Origin: Dipylidium caninum
Taxonomy: Eukaryota > Platyhelminthes > Cestoda > Cyclophyllidea > Dipylidiidae
NCBI GenBank assembly: GCA_017562135.1
Contig: QEYB01000841.1
Span: forward strand, 682,001 to 746,000
DNA length: 64,000 nt
Direction of reading: 5' to 3'
A program made the position numbers and the translations under genes. Under the pieces are notes generated by a model. The model did no database searches. It saw only the letters and a list, made by a program, of their open reading frames with translations, and was not told the DNA's origin. Shown piece after piece: positions 11,968 to 23,486 of this stretch (position 1 is the first letter of the stretch; each line of letters begins with the position of its first letter).

Positions 11968-13447
11968 CTGAAATGGAAAACAAAAGCGAAAGATATAAAT
12001 GAACAACGCAATATTAAGACCTTGCAGAAACCAATACATATTGTCTAAAAACAAAATTATTGCACCTTTCGGATGGCGATGAAATTACATGACGATAAGA
12101 CAAACTCGAAAAATAAATTTCAAGAACAGCTGTAGTTCTAAACACATTCATTTGAAGAAAGAAACACTTAAAGACGTTGAGATAAGCATCTAGTTTAACA
12201 CAGCACATAAAATTATGAAATGAAGAACTATTGCTTTCGGACGGGCAGAAATACATTTTTAAAAGCGAGGAGGTTGTCATCATTATTCAAAGGACGATTT
12301 GACGTGATTGATTAAAACACACAACCGAAGTCTAATGCGGTAGAGGAATAGAAGGCAAGAAATGCAAATAAGTTTTTATTCTTAATTATATCAAACATTT
12401 ATAGAACCGATATTATTTGTAGAATGGATTTTAAGACGTACACGAAATGTAATAGCTAACTCAACGGGTCTTAAGATCCTCTTGTAGCCCTCTTGATTAA
12501 TAACGAGAAGCCATACAGTACCCACATTATACTTCTGTAAAGAGGATCATAAATAGATAAAAGTAAAATTTGACTCGCTTCGTGCAAATATCCCTAATCG
12601 GTCATAATCAAACGGTAAATCTGACCTCGACCAAGAGGTGATAAAATGTAACTATATTTTTGGGAGTACGTCCTCCATTTGGCCCAACAGACATTGGTCA
12701 ATACGATAGAATTTTCCGTGAACGTATCGAAATCTGTTGTTCTTCGTGTGAATATCAGGCGTCAAAGAGCCTTGTTTGGGTAAGACTCAAAAAGTAATAT
12801 GAGTCACAAGTTCAAATATTGTAAAATCACAATACACCTCATTATGAGCAATGAGTCCAATCAATGGATATAAACAATTTCAAGAAGCAAAAATGTTTGT
12901 TTTGTGATGCCCTTCAAATTGTGCGAGGCGTGAGTTTATATCTTGGGGCTTTTAATTCATATCGGTGGCCAAGAAAACTCCAAGATTGAAAGGATATAGG
13001 TTTTCTCGATATTTGATTGCAGGATGCTTTCAAATGTAACATTTCTACAGAAAGGGAACGAGCTTCAAAAATGTGTGCTTCTTATGCAAAATAGGAATCG
13101 AAACTTTTTTATTTTGCGGGCTGCAGTTCTCTCCATATGTAGAAATAAATATACATGGAGAATCACTCTTGGCTCAAGTTCAATACGCCTAACATACATT
13201 TGTCAAGTTGATCATTTGTACTTTATATTATACAATTTTAATCTTATACGTTCTTGTTTCTCCTTATAACATGTCAATAAAATAAATGCTGCATTCATTA
13301 AATTGTACTATAGGTTGTAACTATCTTGTGAAATTTTTTAATATGAATCAAATTTGGTTTCCTATTGACCTTTGCGTCACATGGCCAAAATTTAAAATAT
13401 TTTTGAAGTTTCGGCTTTCGTCTGTATTATTTCAAATTTTTCTTGTC
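11968..13447. promoter_or_regulatory. Divergent intergenic region between Ig gene and DGAT1
   Basis: The first visible exon of the minus-strand Ig gene ends at 11967, and the DGAT1 start codon lies at 13448 on the plus strand. The genes are therefore head to head with about 1.5 kb between them. No clear TATA box, CpG-rich core or coding block is visible. It may hold both promoters and the 5' UTR exons, but that is inference from layout only. Confidence 0.4.
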
Positions 13448-16400
13448 ATGAAACGTAAACAAGTTCGAGCCCTTAGTAGTGGGGATGTGATGGCTTATTC
13501 TCACGCCGCAGCCTTATCTCGTAAAACTGCTGATGATCGACCGTAAGGAAGCTACTCCCTATTCTTTTGAAAAACTTCGGTGGTGTGCCCTCGCTCTCAT
13601 CTCCTGCATTTTATTTGTCCCAAGTCTTCTTAGGGTTATCTGCATTTTCCATTGTGGTATAAGTTACGCGGACTTCTTTTCTGTACCCAGAGTCCACCAG
13701 GCTATGGATTCGCTCTTCAGTGTCGAAAGCGGATTCACGAATTTTCGCGGCCTTATTAACTGGGGCCTTATAATGCTTCTTGTTCTGGGCGGAAAAATGG
13801 CTCTAACTAATTTAATAAGGTAAGTGTGTGATATACGAAGAGCGTGGTATTCGTTGACGTATTTTAGCAGTCATTTTGCTTCTTTAGCAATGGCATCATC
13901 GTCGACCCCTTTATTTGGCGTTACATACTCAAAGGCGAGCATGCTAAACCTGGTGGTATTCTGTTTATCGCCTGTGAGCCTTGTTGTTACTTTGAATTTT
14001 ATGTGAAACTCATAGCTCTTAAGATTGCATCTATTATATTAGATGCTTAGTAAAATATTGAATGTAAAACTAGTTTACTTTTTCACCGCCAGCTTCAAAC
14101 GTTTTCATTCTCTTCGCCTATGGACTAGAGTTATTCTTCTACAAATTCGCAGTGCCAAATTCTGTTGCCGTTTCCATTATTGGCCTTAATTTGGTCAGTG
14201 TGATTCTCTTTCCATCTATTGTCATTCTTTCGCATGATTGGAGTCCATGTAAGTACATTTATAACTTTGTTTTTACCATCTTTAATCCTTCTGAAGACTA
14301 TCAAATTCATAGCCAATCACGCCTTCTAAAGCCTTTGAGTCAACCTTATCAATTCGAGAGATCGACACCAAACTAACAGAACACTCTGGGGTCACCAAAC
14401 TTTCATTTAGGTTGTGAGGGAACGAAATTGCAGCATCTAACATAAATTATTTCCATTTTGAATCTAATGCTAACATTCCCCAAGTTAAAAAAAACTTGTT
14501 AGTTGTTACTACATGATTACTTTTCATTCCCAGTATTTACCACATTTTCTGCATCTCCCTTTTCTTTGATGTTTAAAACCTACACCACAGCGATTACCGA
14601 CAAGGAATGCTTAGACATGTATGCTTAATGCTTTTTTTAATTTTAATGAACTAAATTAACTCTGTTTACTTATCCCGAATATACTTCCTACTAAATATTG
14701 TACTGTGTAGCTTTGTACTTTACTCGGAAAGTTTTGCAAGGCTATAGATAACCCGGCGGGGTTTTTTGTGGATTGTTCGTCTGCTCCTTCCCATTTTAGA
14801 CTTGTAGTCATTGGAAAGAAAAAAACTGACCTTCTACTATCCGCTTTACATTAAATCATTTATTAAGCGTTAATCCTGTGGGATTTACTGTTTAAGGTGA
14901 TTTTGAACAGTGTTTTTTGTCACAGTAGCTGTCCTCGAAACTTCATTTTGCCTAGAGTAATGCCTTTTCCTTGCTCATATTCCTCGCCCAAAAATCCACA
15001 AATAAATCCATATTGTTTATCCTTGTGGTTATCTACATTTATTTTGCATGGCAAAACATGTTGATTTGACCGCCTTACGATAGTGCACGAAAACGTAATT
15101 GACGTTGACATATCTCAGGCAGGTCATCAAACGAAGTGTAACATTGAAGGCGAAATTTATGCGTTTCTAGCTTGAACATTCCATCACTTTGAAGTTATTC
15201 TTTCCTGTAAAACTGTCACATTCATGCCTCACTCATCAAACCCCGAATATTATCACTTAGTGCTTCGTAAGATATTTAAAGCAATCACTTGATGGCAACG
15301 CCCCCTTAAGAAGTTTCATTGAATTAACTTGACTTATTTCCTTTCATTGCTTATGGCAAAGGTCGTCTTTCAACATCCAAATAGTAGGTTTTGTTTCACT
15401 CTCGGACGATCTGACCGAGTGTCTCATGACTCGAGTGTTCAGTAGGCAGTGGTACTTTGTAGACTACATTTTTTTCTTACATTTAGCCACAGTACTCATC
15501 TGTGTCGTCGTGATTCTACATGTTTTCGTCAAATTGCACCAAATTATCCACTCACAAGCCTTTCATCTACTTCTTTCTCCCCACTTAATTGCCCTTTCCG
15601 ACATCTTTTGGAGCCTAATGCGATCGGATTGGAGGCAGATGACTAAAACCCCTAAATTAGCTAGTATTTATGCACATTTTTGTGCGCAAAAGGTGGTAGC
15701 CTGTGTACAGGTCTCAGGAGGTGAGCAGCCGTCGTGCCTGCCAACTTTCTCGCCACGGTGGTGTTTGTGTTCCCTCAGCCCACATCTCTTGCTTACCCAG
15801 CAGCAGTAGGTTTCCAACGCCCCTCTTGAATCCGGTCAGGCTTTCCATGCCTACTTTCGATCATCGCCTAGAATGCGTAACATTTGCCCATTGGATGACA
15901 TTCCCAATGTTTTCTTCTGTTATTCGACTCACCGAGTGCTACGGCCTCGTGCCTCCACACTACGGCAGGCCACTTTCGTTCGCAGTGGCACTGCCTTCTC
16001 TCCACATTCACAGAATTGCCGGCTTTGCCTTGGTGGTGGAGAGAGTGGGACTCTGGTCCGGCGCCTCTCCTTTTCCTCCAGTCGATTCTTCTTTCTTTTG
16101 TGCCCCAATGAAGTAGTGCAAAACTGACCTACTTTACACGAGATTTTCTCTCTATTTCACCATTTAGCTCTCGATTTTATTCTGCCCTCACGTGGGGGTG
16201 CTTTGGGATTGCGTAAAGCGTCATATTGTTATTTGAGAGCCTTTTCCATGGATGGCGAGCTGAGTGACCTCATTTTAATAATTCGCCTGACGCTCCAATG
16301 TCTCAATGTTTCTCTCTGTTGTCCTCACCTTGTAGTACACTGACCCTGAGGTCCCCGAGATTAGTAGGATTTAAAAATAGTTGTTGGACCGTTCCACAAA

Positions 16401-19400
16401 ATGGCATTTTTCTACTTTGTTGCGCGAATGGAACGGAGGCCTTTAGACATTCACGAAAGGTGGACCATGCAAGACTATAGAACAACTTCTTGGTGCCTTC
16501 CCCTTAATAACTTTGTCCAAGGCGACGCCTTTCAACATCGTCGTTTTTGCTTTTCTTCCACAGTCTTCTCCGCCCCCTGCATCATGCTTTACATTGTCAT
16601 CTTCCTCAAACTTTGGTCCTACGCTCATGTCAACTGCTGGTGTCGTACTGCTGCAAGAAATCGTTCTCTCGGCACGCCTATAACGGTGAAGGACCTCTTG
16701 AAAACCAATCATGCTGTCATTAAACGTCATCGGGAGAATTTGGCCTCAGGATGTGCTAGTAAGCTCAATGGCAATACCACTCGCAAATCCCATGAAAGAG
16801 CGTTTGTTTACCCAGGATCCATGGGTTTGCAGTCCCATCATTAGGGTAATGCTCGTTGTCACAAAGGAATCGAGTTAGTTTCGCCCTTCTCCTTCCAAAT
16901 TTCCCCCTTAGCGCCTCACTGCGGTACCGAGGGTGTCCTCGTCGTCCGTGCTTAAGTCATTAGCTTCCGAATTCATCAGGGCGCCACTGCAGATCGGAGT
17001 AGAAAATGAGGTTATTGTTGTTGTTGTTGTTGAATGCGGTTAATCCTCCGTCCCCTGCAATCCTGGAAAGTCCAACTCAACCTTCAGTCTTGCCGGTTTT
17101 TAGGACGGGCTTTGAGCACGGTGAAGGAGCCCGTAGGAATTGACACCGTCGTGTCCGTAGCAGGCAATTCCAATCATGAAGAAGCGGAGCCATCTGAGAG
17201 TAGTGAGGAGAGGGGAAATGAAGAAATAGAAGAGGAGAGACGAAAAGAAAAGGAGCAGGAGCAGGAACAGGAAGAGCAAGGAGAGAAGGAGGACGAGGAG
17301 GAGGAGGAGGAGGAGGAGTCATCTGAGGAAATGGAGGAACTGGGAGTGAATAAGATCTACCTCCGCGTCACCCGCTACCCCGACAATCTGAGTTTGGGCG
17401 ACCTCTACTATTTCATATTTGCGCCCACTCTGTGCTACGAGCTCAACTTCCCTCGCACCTTCACCATTCGCAAACGTTTCCTCCTCAAACGCCTCCTTGA
17501 GCTTGTAAGTCTCCTGCCGTCTGAACACCTGCTGCACTCTTTTCCACTTCCTCTTCAAATGCTAAATGGCAACTGGTGCAAAATTACCTTTCCTCTGTCA
17601 CAAAACCTGCCCTTTTGTCAATTCCTCCGAGGCTCCATCCCCGAGTTGTCATGTGATTCCCCTCTAATAAGTGTTTATTTTCCACGATTCCTTCGTGAAT
17701 GACCTGAACTCGAGCGGAGCATCCACGGGGCTGGCGACGTCTCCCTTGACCGAATACCCAGCATTTGAACAGAGATGGCCAGATACTCAGAGAACCATCA
17801 CCAAAACTGGAAATTTTTGGCGCAACAAGTTTTGGAGATTGTTACGATTAAAATTTATCGAATGCAGAGAGTTTGAATCTTTCAGACATTCTGAGATACA
17901 GTTAATTAGCCTTAAATTGAAAAGACGTTTTGGTGTACTTTTGGCTGCTTAAAGGTCCAAAAGACGATTTTATCACGTTGGCAGTAAATAAGTCCTGTTC
18001 AGCCGCCGACTCAATATCTTTTTACCTTTTGAGAGAATTTCTGTCGCAACAACTCAGTAATTGTTTGTTCTGCTAAAATTACTTACTGGATAAACCAAAA
18101 TTATGGTAAATTGTGTCGACTCTTAGTTTGTTATGGTATATAATACAGAGAATTACGACTTCTTCCCTGTTCTTTAACAAGACGGCTACTTGGGTCGCCA
18201 CATACTACTTAAATTCGCCTACTGAAATAAGCGTTAACTGGACGCGGGGTTAAGACTTATCTTCCACCACTCGGAGGAACGCATACCTCCAACTCTGCAA
18301 GCCGGTTTAATTTTCCCACATCTAGACAAATCACTTAGTAATTCTCCAGTTTCAATGAAGTTGCGTTCACTCGCGGACGACGAGGTTAGTTAGCAAATTG
18401 AGCTGGTGGAATTAAGGCAAAGTGTTGCATATCGACAAACTGTACAGTGGCGGATTGTCGGAATTTCCGTTTTGGCCAGCTACTGCATGAACTTTTGATC
18501 ACCCTAGTTGACTTTATGCCACAGCATACCGAGTAGACCTAGTAAACAAAACGCCAACTGCGGTTATTTCGGCCAACTTGCTGGACATTCGTCCACTCCT
18601 GACACCATCTGTCACACCGACTGGGTGCCGCCAGCTGCATCCTCACTCACCTGTGAATAAAGTTTTAACGCTTCTTTTGTGTCATATCTGAGCCTCAATT
18701 TTGAGATTTCAATGAAATTCCCTTTCTCTCTCTCTCTCTCACTCTACTGTGTTTTCCTATTCCTATGACATAAACAACGGATAGATGGCACACTTGTGCA
18801 TGCAATTTGATAAATTCATTGTGTGTGATGCTTGTTCTTGCACTCGATTTCGTCGGCACTCCATTGTGATGTGAACTAATTTACGTGCATAACAAAAGGA
18901 AACGTTGATTTACACAACTTTTTGGAGGTAATGAAAACCTTCAAGGAGGCGCATGAGATGACGACGATGATGGTCGGTGGCTCCTAAATGGAGTCCAATT
19001 TGAGAGTGTCTGGTCATTTTCATTCTCCCTTTCCCTCCTCCCCTCCTCTTCTCTTCCTCTCTTCCCTTCTTTTCCAAATTTTGCCTTCGCTACTTCTGCA
19101 TGCATTTACTTGTGCTCGGCTTACATAAATTCCTCGCTGATGTTTACACGTGTGTAATCAGATCTACTGTTTACTTCTCGAGGTAAAAGGCTCCCATGGA
19201 TCGGATTTGTCGTTGTTTTATCACCAAACAACGTCTGTAACTGATTTATTTCAATACCGATTGATGGATCCTTTTGCCTGATGGGGAGAAATTCTTCTCT
19301 CAATGCACATTTATTAAGTGGTGAGCCTCCTTTCACCCTCTGACTTTTTTGTTCAACAAGTACGACGCTCTCCCAGGCGTGTCTCCGCCTCCCTGGGTTC

Positions 19401-22400
19401 CGTTGCCATTTTATTGACAATCCCTCCCATTTTTACTGTCCTCAATTCCCCAAGAGCCACCTCTTTCCTCCAGGCCTCCTTCTAGCTTGATTCGCTATTT
19501 CACTGGTGTCTTTTAGCAAACACAGCCAGCATGGTAGTTCTAACGCCTCTGAATAGCCGGACGCCTTGCGAACAACGCGACAGTCTCGAGACGGCAATTG
19601 ACAGGTCATCGGCGAAAGACTTCTTGACAGCTGATGACATTCACCTGTTAGATGGTATTCTGTCTAGCTAATCTTAAATAAAACTTCTTGTGTTATCATT
19701 CAATTCGCATCAACACTGACGAGTTCGACTGACATCCCAACAACACGCCACCTCGTATTCTTTGAATAAATGTCAAGGCGACAATTTTCCCCTCTTTATG
19801 AGCATCTGTTACAAAGACGGTTTGTAGTCAGAGCAACACATTTAGTCGAGTTTACTGGCCTTTCCTTTCCTACGCCTTTGGATGAGGCGGCGTCTGACCC
19901 AACGACCCGTGAAACTCAGCACGTAACTGGTCCGCATGACATTCCGACTTGGTCGTCGGGAGCGCACGACCTGATGTGTGGGGAAACTGGATGCCTTTTG
20001 TACGCTTCTATAGCTGACAAATCGTCTATCCTCCGTCCCTCGACACCTTGAATGTCCTCCCAGACCGCAGTCGGCAAGGACTTTGAGTGTCTCGCCTCAG
20101 GTTGAGGTAAAAATCCCGCGAGACGCTGAAGCCTGAAGGTGTCTTCTCTCCATTCCTCTGGAGGGGCGTTTATTCATTCCCCTTTTCCCTCTACTCACTC
20201 CGACCGAAGGTGTTTGCTGCCGTTTCCACTGTCAAAGAGTCGTAGTGGAAACTCATTGCCCACCCGTGCGGCGCTCAACGCCCGCCATTTCCGGCTGCCA
20301 AACCCTTTTACATTCCTTTTCCCCCCCCCCCTTTTTGTCATTTATTCTTACGGATGCTCTTAACCGGACAAGAACAATACATCTGATCATTTTTAACATT
20401 TCCTCACTTTTGGAACCCTTTCCTACCCCTTCGAAAACATCTTTTGCTCCTACTTATCACTCGATTGGCATTTGACCTTCTGTATCTCAAGAAAACTGCT
20501 GATTTTTTGTTTATCTCGGTTATATCTTATTTCAATGCCTTCAAACCTTCCCTAAAATGTGCGCTTTTTCAAATACTCCACAACCTGTCCCATTAAACCT
20601 GTTTACTTCAAAATTTCATCCCAAAGTACCATACTACACGCATTGGATGTGTTCCAGCCATTAAAGCCCATCATCGAGGAAATTGTAACTCACTTGCCAC
20701 TTTTTGTTGTTTTTTTGTTGTTGTTGTGTGCAGCTCTGCCTCTGTCAAGTGATCGTGATGCTGGTGCAACAGTGGATGATTCCCGGACTGAAGAGCTCGG
20801 TAACCCCCTTCATCCGTTCGCGTTGGATCTACACTCTGGAGAGGCTGTTGAACATCGCCATCCCCAACCACATTATCTGGCTTTTGAGTTTCTACGCCCT
20901 CTTCCACTCCTACCTCAATGTTCTCGCCGAATTGATGAAATTCGCTGATCGCACCTTCTACACCGACTGGTGGTAGGTGGGGGACAGTTTTGTTGCGAGG
21001 TCGTTGTTCCTTTTTTTTTCCTAAAACCCCTACTTTGACAAGACCCAGCCCTCCTTAAGTCCCATTTTAGGGGATTTGGTTTTTTTTTCTGTTTTTATCC
21101 GGTCTCACACGATAGCCACATCAACGGTTTTGCCGTTTGCTTGAAGTGCGTCCAGGCGCGATCCTGTCAACTGTCTTCCTTATCATCTTCTGTCAATTCC
21201 ACCCATCAATGAGCCTTCGACACATTCCAGTGTTGGTCTTGTGGGTAGATTGTCCGTTTAGCTGCCACGCGGATTCCCGCGGCAAAGTCATTGTCAGTCT
21301 ACTGCAAACAGAGTCAAATCTCTTCCCACATGGACCATTTCTGAGCCACAAATGCCGCCATTGCAACGCATATTTTGCCATGGGAAGAGCAGGAGTCTTG
21401 GTTTAATTCAGTGCTTTTCTGTCTCTCTCTGGGTGGCTGAAATCACAAGGTCACACACTGGCAAATTGTGGGATGTTTTAACTTATCCCCTCCCCCTCCT
21501 CACTTTTTTTGAACTTTACCTCGTTGTCACGTAACCTTCCATTGAAATGGCGACTTTTTTGAGCGTGCAAGTTGAGGATCTTTGCTTTTTGCATGCTGTT
21601 CTATGTGATGATCGTCCGCCTCTCACTTTCGCCCTCTTCCCCTTGGCAATGCCAAAGCCTCTCAGCAGACGCGATGCCTAACCGAAGCCTTCTTTTTGAG
21701 CTGACAAATGAAAATTTGGTCTTCAGTCCTTTGCCACTCCTTTGCAATTATTTTCTCCACGGCTGACTAGCTTGGAAACCCCCTTGGCCCTGGTGCTTCG
21801 GGGTCGAGATCCTCCACGCAACCGTCGTTTGGCGACATCTCGGAGAAAATTATCAGCTTGACTCTCGTTTGTAATGGAAAAACACCTGTGAGATGGAGAA
21901 ATTGCCTCCTGTCTGCATACTGGAGGCATGAAATGAAATTTTTCTCCCAAAAACAACCTTCACCCGGTCGACACATTTGAAGCAGGGGAAGACATTCTTG
22001 CGGAGAATTTCAGTGTCACGCGTTTCGCATTAACGTCCACAACTCCTTTGGGAACATTTACTCCTTCCAAGGTGGAAAAGCGAAGGGGAGCTCGACGCCG
22101 CATGGGCCGACGACCAGGGGAGTAAGAATGATAGACTCCGTCAAATCGGCGTTTGCTGTCACTGCCTCTCGTGCCTGTGGAAGTGTCACTCACAATTTAA
22201 TTTATTAAAAAAAGAAGCACCACAGTAATTCGAGTGCACTTGCACTCAAAATGTCATGGAATGTGGTGTGTTCTCTTTCACAATCCTCCATTCGTTTAAG
22301 CAGTCTTTTTTACTTCTTTTGTTTTCCCTCTTTCCTTCAAGGAACGCCTCCTCGGTGACAGCATTTTGGTCTTCCTGGAATATCCCAGTCCATCGTTGGT

Positions 22401-23486
22401 GTAGCCGGTATGTATAAGAAAAAATTTTGTTTTTTTTCACACAATTTCCTCTATGAAAGTTGTTTCACGCCCATTCTCCTGCTCTTTGGCAGTAGACTTC
22501 AATATGGTCATGGGGAGAAGTTACAAATCCTTGTGGCTCCCCCCCCCCCTTCTTCTGTCTTCCTCTGCATACGTTTCCTACCAAGTTTGTTTTTTTCTTA
22601 CTTCTTATTACAAGTGCAAGTCGTTGAGGGAAAGTCCTTTCAACACAACATTTGCCTCCACCCGCTTGACAGGTTCTTTTAGAAAACCTTTCCAGTTTGT
22701 CGAGGCGTAAAATGGCCAAAGAGGGCGACAAAGCTGTTGATTATTCAGTGCGACTATTTTTCTATCTGCAAGATTGTAAACATGTGGTGCATGCAACCGC
22801 AATGTGATTGGCTAGTGAGTGTGCAAGTTAAATCAAGGAGCACCTTACAACCGACAGCTTGTTGGGTGCAGACTTAATCTCCAGATTATTTAAAATCCCT
22901 CCACATTAAGTTCCTGGGCTTCTCACTACCCCGTGCCTCCTCTTCACCTTTTTTTATTCTAATTAAAGTTTGGCAGACATTTCCCAACCTTCCTTTCGCC
23001 CCCATCCCCACCAGTGGAGTTGGAATTTAAAGCTCTGTATTTTAGTTTTGGAGGACGGTTGCTACTCGACCCAGTAGTAGAATTCTAAATTTTCATCCCA
23101 ACTTATTTCCTGTCATTGTGAACTGCAGGCACATCTACAAACCGATGCTGATCTCTGGCTTTACCCGTTTCACGGCTGCTTGTGCTGTCTTCTTTGTGAG
23201 CGCCTTCTTCCACGAGTTGATGGTATCCGTGCCGCTCAAAATGCCACGCATGTGGGCCTTCTTGGGCATGTTGGGCCAACAGCCCTACGCCCAGTTGGTG
23301 CACCACTACTGTCCCAAGGGCGGCAAACTCGGCAACATGGCCATGTGGCTCACGTTGATTGTGGGCCAACCGCTCGCTCTCTACATGTATTTCCACGACT
23401 ACTACGTCCTCCGAATCAAGGCCCACTTTGTGTTCCACGGTTGTGTTTATAGGCATTTGTGCAACAAAAATGCGCAAGTCAGTTGA
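13448..23486 (+). CDS. DGAT1: Diacylglycerol O-acyltransferase 1 (DGAT1), nine exons
   Basis: It is an ER multipass acyltransferase (MBOAT family) that makes triacylglycerol from diacylglycerol and acyl-CoA. Exons: 13448-13542, 13691-13819, 13888-13955, 14093-14248, 16564-16758, 17104-17504, 20734-20972, 22342-22407 and 23129-23486. All phases agree and give 568 aa. Conserved blocks in order are [47 protein letters not shown] with YELNFPR, the signature FYTDWWN (423-429), WNIPVHRW, the catalytic-His block [12 protein letters not shown] (His478) and HDYYVL near the C-terminus. The start was chosen at [11 protein letters not shown], the nearest Met before the conserved region; an in-frame Met lies further up. 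Exon 6 adds a very acidic segment (about 240-293) that the human enzyme lacks. The tail after HDYYVL is longer than in human. Triglyceride storage matters in flatworms, which are thought to take up rather than synthesise fatty acids. Confidence 0.94.
14249..16563 (+). other. DGAT1 intron 4, no gene recognised
   Basis: It lies between donor CAT|GTAAGT at 14248 and acceptor CCACAG at 16563. The joined protein has the same spacing as human DGAT1 across the junction, so no exon is missing. The frames at 15426-15809 and 15703-16116 are chance frames in this intron. Confidence 0.8.
17011..17033. repeat. (TTG)n trinucleotide repeat in DGAT1 intron 5
   Basis: A short GTT/TTG tract lies about 70 bp upstream of the exon 6 acceptor. 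A related TTG tract lies in the polypyrimidine region before exon 7 (about 20702-20730). Confidence 0.9.
17505..20733 (+). other. DGAT1 intron 6, possible retroelement debris
   Basis: It is a 3.2-kb intron with no conserved coding block. It holds a CT microsatellite (18724-18740) and a C run near 20324-20333. Two segments end in AATAAA followed by T-rich sequence (about 18655-18690 and 19676-19705). They could be remnants of retroelement or LTR ends, but I could not pair them with a second copy. Confidence 0.4.

Noticed and set aside
15426..16116. Two overlapping plus-strand frames of 127 and 137 codons with hydrophobic stretches
   Set aside because: They lie in DGAT1 intron 4. The flanking exons join with exactly the spacing of human DGAT1, so no exon is needed, and there is no homology I recognise.
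18230..19710. Possible LTR or SINE remnants in DGAT1 intron 6
   Set aside because: Only AATAAA-containing, T-rich ends are visible. I could not find matching terminal repeats or target-site duplications, so I do not call an element.
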